Shown in pieces: positions 58,743-64,000 of a stretch of 64,000 nucleotides of DNA. The translations under genes were made by a program, and so were the position numbers. The notes under the pieces were generated by a model that saw nothing but the letters and a program-made list of their open reading frames with translations, did not search any database and was not told the origin of the DNA. Position 1 is the first letter of the stretch; each line of letters starts with the position of its first letter. Location: contig ML769407.1 in assembly GCA_009733575.1 (NCBI GenBank), forward strand, positions 124,001 to 188,000, given 5' to 3'. This DNA comes from Gymnopus androsaceus JB14. Lineage: Eukaryota; Basidiomycota; Agaricomycetes; Agaricales; Omphalotaceae.

Positions 58743-59566
58743 CTAATCTTCCTCGTCGTCAGACGAATTGGAAGAGCTATCAGCAAAGTCAAAGATTCTC
58801 GACTCGCAAATGATAGCTTGGGTGATAACAGCCTTCCTAGTTGAGGAAGCCCGTCTTCTGCGAGGTAATGTACCAGCTCTTGGTCCTTTGCAGGCATCGG
58901 CGCAGAGTCCTAGAAGAGCTCTGGCCGGGGGATGATAGAAATAAACTCAGTAAATCCACGACGACGCTCTCTTAAGAGGACGTCGGAAAGAATGACAGGA
59001 GGGGGGACACGGATGGTAAAGGAAGAGAGCGGGGACGAGTTCTTCTCGTCGGACAGATATGTCGATGACGATGAGGGAGAAAGATGATGGGCATGTTGGG
59101 CAGTGGTTATGATGCAGTTGCGAGTGTACGAGGCCAAGTTATTTTTGAGGGGGAATCCAGATTTTAAGACTATAGGGGTTTCCCATAATCTTAGCGCTGT
59201 CCGGTTTCGCCGAATCATGCAAACTACAGAGTAAAAGCGAGGTTTCTTTTGAGGGGCCCAATTCAGGCCTTCTACAGCCTCGCATGCCCTATCTTCAATT
59301 GCACTCACCATATTCCCCGATGAGTTCGCCAGATTTGCTCACCCCACTACATAGAGTAAGTAGCATGCAAAAGCAAACTTTTTTTCGGTAGACTTGCGAA
59401 CAGGCGCGACTATCCAGTCGACGTAAATACCGGCTGACCGTGCAAGTACAGTAAAAGCCAGGGCATCTTCATATTCATCCTCGTAACTTTCAATATTATG
59501 GAGGCGCGTTTTCCAGTGGATCCACAATGCAAGCACTTTTTCGTAGCTGACTTTCGTCAATCGGCA
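58743..59566 (-). CDS. hypothetical protein with acidic Ser-rich C-terminus
   Basis: Minus-strand pieces: 'EKVLALWIHWKTRLHNIE' (59560-59340), 'SAIEDRACEAVEGLNWAPQK' with a Ser/Pro stretch (59311-58912), then a basic segment 'LPRRRRASSTRKAVITQAII' and an acidic end 'DFADSSSNSSDDEED*' at 58743. No family recognised and the internal joins are uncertain. Its last bases and 3' flank recur in front of the F-box gene copies at 2.6-8.3 kb, so the two sequences were once neighbours. Confidence 0.35.
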
Positions 59567-59670
59567 CAGTCTCTCAGAGCGAGAGCCAAATTAGAATATT
59601 TCTGCGACGAGGGTGCTCCTATCCATGTGGCATGGGCACTTACTACATGCTACTACCCATAACAACTTGG

Positions 59671-59699
59671 TAGATAGATAGATAGATAGATAGATAGAT
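59671..59699. repeat. (TAGA)7 microsatellite
   Basis: Seven perfect tetranucleotide units. Confidence 0.95.
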
Positions 59700-59738
59700 T
59701 ACACGGCGCGATCGCGGGATGTTGAACCCGAGAGAGGT

Positions 59739-59762
59739 ACCATATATGTAAACATATATGGT
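59739..59762. repeat. 10-base inverted repeat, 4-base loop
   Basis: ACCATATATG / CATATATGGT around 'taaa'. Confidence 0.85.
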
Positions 59763-59934
59763 TGTATTTAGTATCTGACGCTTTGACGCATGTATCAATA
59801 GAATTGATTCTTCTGAGAGTTCTCTAGTTGAGGAAAATAAAAGTGACTTGAACGAGGAACATTCAATGGACTTGGAGGATTGCCTCTGCAAATTTGTTTT
59901 TGAGAATCTTTTCTATACTATACAATCAGGAGGT

Positions 59935-60338
59935 GTTCTGCATGAATGTTCAAAGCGTCGACTGGCCCCTTGTCTCCAACGACACCGTTATGCGAAGGGT
60001 ACATCTCTTGGCCAATCCACAATGTGGCTTTTTAATGGGGTCCAATCTACACAATCCCTTCCCGCATCCTATTCCTCCTTCTTCCATTCTCCATCACCTC
60101 CTACAACTTGGCTTCCCCTTCCCTGCTCCCTCCTGCTCCCTCAAAACAAGTTCTTCGAGGTTCCGCTGGCTGTGGACTCGGAGGAAGGATAATGGATTTG
60201 AGTGTGTCTGAGGTTGAGATGCAAATCTCACACATCACTCTCGCCGACTCGCCCTCCGATGCTATCCCCATCCACACATTCACCTCTGAAAATCGTGATT
60301 TGTGGGCTGACAACGTTTTTATTTTATTAATACTCTGA
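59935..60338 (+). pseudogene. carnitine acyltransferase central fragment (inverted)
   Basis: On the + strand 'AKGTSLGQSTMWLFN', then 'NKFFEVPLAVDSEEG', and after a frame change 'SEVEMQISHITLADSPSD' and 'HTFTSENRDLWAD'. These resemble the central part of carnitine O-acyltransferases (the '[RQ]N[KQ]FF' and 'LTSENRD.WA' regions). No N- or C-terminal parts are attached. The real gene at 63.0-64.0 kb is on the opposite strand, so this is a displaced, inverted relic. Confidence 0.45.
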
Positions 60339-60685
60339 ACCGCATATAGCACTCACTCATCACTAGTACCGTGATTGGGATAACATGTGGTTGACAAGGA
60401 ACTTGCGTTAGATAATTGTGCTGTGCCGCATCGGGATGTAATAAAATCTTGCTTCCTTCCTTCCTTCCACTGGATTTATAAATCAGCCCCGCGCCTATCG
60501 GAAGAATCGGAAATTCATTCAAGCATCTTCCTTTTTTCCAGCCGAACTTAGCCGTCTTTCTGGATCATAAAAGCGACGCTTTCTGACGATGAATCAGTCG
60601 CCTGGTGCCCTCACCAATTCCATTTGCACCCCGAGTCTTTCAGAGCTGGTCTCTGAGTCCCAATAGTGCTATACTATCCGCATCC

Positions 60686-61557
60686 ATGATCTGTTCCAGT
60701 CCCAATCTACTACTTGCTTGTTGCCTGTTCCTTCTCGGACTGGTATTAGCACCCGTCAACAGCTCCCCAATCCTCACCGTCTACCCGAAGGTTATGAAGC
60801 CCCCTGGTACTTTTATAGTAGGGTATCAGCACATTCCCGCTGCTCAGAATGACGAGTATAAGGTAGTAGAGTTCGTGTTCTCCAACTCGAACTGAACGGT
60901 ACCTTCATAGAAACACATAGAGGTCCTTCAAAAGGGCCACAAAGAGAAAGTCAGGATGGTTGACATGGGACCTAACACTATACCAGGAATTTGGCAGTCC
61001 CCAATAGTAGAAGGTTCCGAATTTATAGTGAGAGCCATCATTATCACCATTCTTCTCTCGCATTCACCATCTGTCCCTTCAATTAGACTCTTGTGACCAC
61101 TACTCTTAATTTAGATGAGTTTGCAAATGGGGCTCCCCTGGTGAGTATTTATTCATTATGCGGCTCTGGGAAGTTGACTGACTTCTTTGAACAGGCTTAT
61201 GAAACATTAGACAAAGCACGCACCTCGAGCTACCGAAGTACCAATATCATCAGCTACGAGGGAGACAAAGATAAACCTCAGCGCCTGATATTTATTGCAC
61301 CGAGTCATGTTGAGACGTTCGGCATGAAATTCTGGCTTATGACTACGGGTAAGTTATAAATTCTCTCTCTCTCTCGTTACCTTCAATTCATGATGATCGA
61401 TGATTATTATGATATCCGAGTTGTTACTTGCCTACTTACTGACCACGTTCCGAATTTTGTAGAAGACTTCAAGACAGTTTCAGATTTCAAGGCCGTAGAT
61501 TGGACCTCAATAAAAAGCCATGTTGTAGATTGGCCTAGAGATGTACCGTTTGCGTAG
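60686..61557 (+). CDS. small secreted protein, unknown family (frame problems)
   Basis: ATG at 60686 with signal peptide MICSSPNLLLACCLFLLGLV, then 'SSPILTVYPKVMKPPGTFIV', 'EKVRMVDMGPNTIPGIWQ', an intron, 'TTTLNLDEFANGAPL', an intron, 'TNIISYEGDKDKPQRLIFI', 'VETFGMKFWLM', an intron, and 'KAVDWTSIKSHVVDWP' to the TAG at 61555-61557. Splice joins are good except around 60890-60912, where TGA and TAG interrupt. Reading 'ELNGTFIETHR' in another frame bridges the gap, implying two compensating one-base changes. No family recognised; a lineage-specific secreted protein is likely. The stop codon is formed by the first unit of a minisatellite. Confidence 0.55.
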
Positions 61558-61659
61558 CGGTTGCGTAGCGGTTGCGTAGCGGTTGCGTAGCGGTTGCGTA
61601 GCGGTTGCGTAGCGGTTGCGTAGCGGTTGCGTAGCGGTTGCGTAGCGGTTGCGTAGCGG
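61550..61659. repeat. 11-base minisatellite, 10 perfect units
   Basis: Unit TTGCGTAGCGG repeated ten times without change, followed by a degenerate unit (ttgcgttgctgg). It starts inside the last codons of the secreted protein gene. Confidence 0.95.
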
Positions 61660-62131
61660 TTGCGTTGCTGGAGATTATCTCGAACCTGGCAGCTTCTGCA
61701 TTAGAACCAGTATATATGTCCCACTAGGCTACGCCATGTCTCCAGCATGTTCAATCCGTCTTCAAATACGCTACAATTAATAATAACAATCATCATGTTC
61801 GCTGCTTCCAAGTTCAGGTGGGAGGAATTTCGCTAAAAAAAATCCCCCAAATAAAAAACCAGTGTGTTGTTTAGATCAAATCTGCATTGGACAATTACAA
61901 AGCTAAGTAGTCCGCCGGCATAAGTATACCGTACATTATACATATATGAAATACTTTACTGGAATGTCGGTGACTCAAACCAGAGCTCGAAATTTCCTCT
62001 TTTGTATGTGCATCTATATTATGATTCATTGTTAGGGTTGGTATACAGTATTACCCCCTCCCCACCGCCCAAATCGCAGCCACTGCTTGTCTACATCCAT
62101 CCCCTTCCCGGGTACCCTCCTCTACTAGTAC
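61660..62131. other. intergenic, no gene recognised
   Basis: AT-rich spacer between the minisatellite and the decayed carnitine acyltransferase 3' copies. Confidence 0.5.
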
Positions 62132-62350
62132 TCAATATAAATACAACTTCGCCTTCCCCTCCCCCTCCCTGAGCGCACTCTCCATCATCCCCCTAACCTC
62201 ATCCGCCGCCGCCTCCAGCGCCTTTTTCAGCACCGCTTCTCTTTGAGATTGGTTATCGTCCAACGAATGTAATCGTCCCGGATGGCGTATGAGAGGCCGT
62301 AGCCGTCTGGGACTGGAGTATTGGTATCGGAGTATACAAATATTGGGATT
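62132..62350 (-). pseudogene. decayed copy of the carnitine acyltransferase 3' exon
   Basis: Reads 'VPDGYGLSYAIRDDYIRW' and 'TITNLKEKR' like the true last exon at 63028-63215, but about 12 bases are missing and the frame then shifts to a stop. The final codons read AKL followed by extra residues (YLY), so the peroxisomal signal is no longer terminal. Confidence 0.8.
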
Positions 62351-62399
62351 GGGAGGAGAAGAAAAGAATTAACCAAAACACAAACGAACTTGTGGTATA

Positions 62400-62720
62400 A
62401 GTAAATCGAATTCAGAATGTCTTTTGACACTAATAAAGGCATATTCCACAAAGTACTCGATCCCATAGTAAGGGTATTACCCATCCCCCTTGCCTCCTTC
62501 CCCCATCCCCCTCCCTCCTGCAACATAGCCTTCCCCTGTCCCCCCTCCCTATCATCCCTTCACCTCTTCCGCCATCTCATCCAACACCCTCTTCGGTTGA
62601 TTCTGAAGTCCGATGTCCGACGTACAATGAATGTAATATGGAGTATGATTCGTTGTGACAGTGAGCCAACCGATTCACCATTTCGAAGAGGCTCCGGGTT
62701 TAATTCCCGGCCAGGCCCTA
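62400..62720 (-). pseudogene. second, more degenerate 3'-end copy of the carnitine acyltransferase
   Basis: 'gaattcagaatgtctt' near 62410 matches the 3' flank of the true gene near 62940. 62510-62640 resembles the C-rich complement of its 'EEAADEVKGMMEGALKEGEG' region. No usable frame is left. Confidence 0.5.
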
Positions 62721-63027
62721 TCCAAAAAATTCAATGGCACTGTTCTCGTTTTCTGTTTTGCAGCTACAGCAAAAGGAAATTCAGATATCAGAGGCTATAG
62801 CTATCGATCGTGAAGTAGTGTCTATATACAACAATTACTTGTCTCTAAATTACTACTTATTGCGCTGAAACGAAAATCAAAACAAAAACAAAAAACCTGA
62901 GTTTTGGGGTAAGGTACTTATACATAAACCCAAAATTGAATTCGGAATGTCTTCTAATATCAAATACTCCATTCGCAGACGGCATCTGTCAGTGTCTGTC
63001 TACATTCATAACCGCCCCTCTCCCTCC

Positions 63028-64000
63028 CTACAATTTCGCCTTCCCCTCCCCCTCCTTCAGCGCACCCTCCATCATCCCCTTCACCTCATCCGCCGCCTCC
63101 TCCAGCGCCTTTTTCAGCTCCTCCCCATTCCGCTTCTCTTTGAGATTGGTTATTGTCCAACGAATGTAATCGTCCCCGATGGCGTATGAGAGGCCGTAGC
63201 CGTCTGGGACGACTGCAGTATTGGTATCGGAGTATACAAATATTGGGATTGGGAGGAGAAGAAAAGAAAAAGTTAGAATTTTGGGACTCGGAGCAAATGT
63301 AGAACTGACCTTCCCCATATCCCCACCCATCAAAATACCTACTACTCAGCTGACTAGTGCTGAGCTCCCAGTGGCTTGTCTTGGCATATGAGGGGTCGGT
63401 GTATAAAGAGGGGAGCTCGGCTTCGCCCAAAGCATTACCTTTGGCATTGGCAGAGGTGTTGGAAGCTTTACTCTCATCGAAGATCCGCTTGAGCCCAAAC
63501 AAATGCCTATCCACACCCTGCCCATCCGCAGCCCAAGCGGCGTATTGGAGGTGTCGGGCAACGGCAGTGCGGAAGAGGTTGGCGCGGGTTGCGTTCTATA
63601 CCATACGTGTATTGGTGTGTGCGTCGTCAGCGCAACACTCGAAAATGGTGTAAGGTGAAAGTAACCCTCGAACTAACGAGGAAAGCGAAAAGGCAAAAAT
63701 AAAAGTGAAAGTGATAGCTTACCGTCTCCTTCGGATCTCTCATGGCCTCAACCCACTTCTTCCCTTCCTCACTTGCACTCCTAATCACCTCCGTTCTACC
63801 TTTTTGATATTTCCGCGTTTGGGCGCTTTCGTATGTTACAGCCATTCTAGAAACCGAACCAAAGGACAAAGACAACAAAGTCAGACTGAATGCGAAAATA
63901 GCGAGGTTGAAGGAACAGAATTATTGAACGAAGAGGTTTGCAGGAACGGGCGAAAATACATGAACGAGGACAAGCATAGGATACGCACCTCCTAAATGTC
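63028..64000 (-). CDS. peroxisomal carnitine O-acyltransferase, C-terminal part (partial)
   Basis: Minus-strand exons give 'VTYESAQTRKYQKGRTEVIR', 'KKWVEAMRDP', 'NLFRTAVARHLQYAAWA', 'VDRHLFGLKRIFDE', 'LPSLYTDPSYAKTSHWELST', 'RYFDGWGYGE' and 'VPDGYGLSYAIGDDYIRWTI', the C-terminal signature of choline/carnitine acyltransferases (CAT2/CRAT type). They transfer acetyl groups between CoA and carnitine. The protein ends in AKL, a type 1 peroxisomal targeting signal. The introns at 63215-63310, 63600-63720 and 63848-63988 are normal. The catalytic His and the N-terminal half lie beyond the window end. The stop is at 63028-63030. Confidence 0.9.

Noticed and set aside
62694..62710. Perfect T-arm-like hairpin (CCGGG-TTTAATT-CCCGG) suggesting a tRNA
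   Set aside because: The loop lacks the TTC consensus, and no matching acceptor, D-arm or anticodon arm is found upstream.

Overview
The window looks like nuclear DNA of a mushroom-forming basidiomycete (Agaricomycetes). The genes are cut by many introns of about 50-60 bases with gt...ag borders. The recognisable families are typical of that group: degenerate F-box/LRR-like proteins, a NACHT-WD40 NLR-like gene, Kre9/KNH-type secreted Ser/Thr proteins, an RlpA-like (DPBB) secreted protein, and large Zn2Cys6 transcription factors. All calls come from reading translations and comparing them with families I know; no search was run.

Layout. 0.8-1.6 kb: a KNH-like secreted protein gene (-). 2.6-8.3 kb: three tandem F-box gene copies (-), the outer two clearly broken. 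10.4-14.9 kb: a NACHT-WD40 gene (+) with 12 near-identical WD40 repeats and several lesions. 15.6-16.7 kb: relic of a V-ATPase subunit d gene (-). 17.2-18.3 kb: a tRNA-like element, a possible tiny gene and a second KNH-like gene (-). 18.7-23.4 kb: a diverged, frame-disrupted RIF1-like gene (+). 23.8-25.0 kb: the CCR4-NOT deadenylase POP2/CAF1 (+) with one extra base. 25.2-27.3 kb: a tandem pair of hemerythrin-like (HHE) genes (-). 29.5-33.6 kb: a BZZ1-like F-BAR/C1/SH3 gene (-) whose 3' end is partly duplicated. 35.1-35.7 kb: the RlpA-like gene (+). 36.4-38.4 kb: two more KNH-like genes (-), one with a GPI-type tail. 40.1-45.1 kb: a full-length RIF1-like gene (+). 46.0-48.0 kb: a cyclopropane-fatty-acid synthase-type methyltransferase (+). 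48.7-56.2 kb: two tandem paralogous Zn2Cys6 transcription factors (-). 58-60.4 kb: fragments, including an F-box relic and an inverted piece of a carnitine acyltransferase. 60.7-61.6 kb: a small secreted protein ending in an 11-base minisatellite. 62.1-64.0 kb: the 3' part of a peroxisomal carnitine acyltransferase (-), running off the window, with one or two decayed copies of its 3' end behind it.

Themes. Local duplication followed by decay dominates: F-box x3, HHE x2, RIF1 x2, transcription factor x2, KNH x4, and 3'-end duplications of BZZ1 and the carnitine acyltransferase. Many genes carry isolated one-base indels, which are either real decay or residual assembly errors. The genes do not form an obvious pathway. 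RIF1 (telomere and replication timing), POP2 (mRNA decay), BZZ1 (actin/endocytosis) and the peroxisomal acyltransferase are housekeeping genes set among fast-turnover families (NLR, F-box, secreted proteins).
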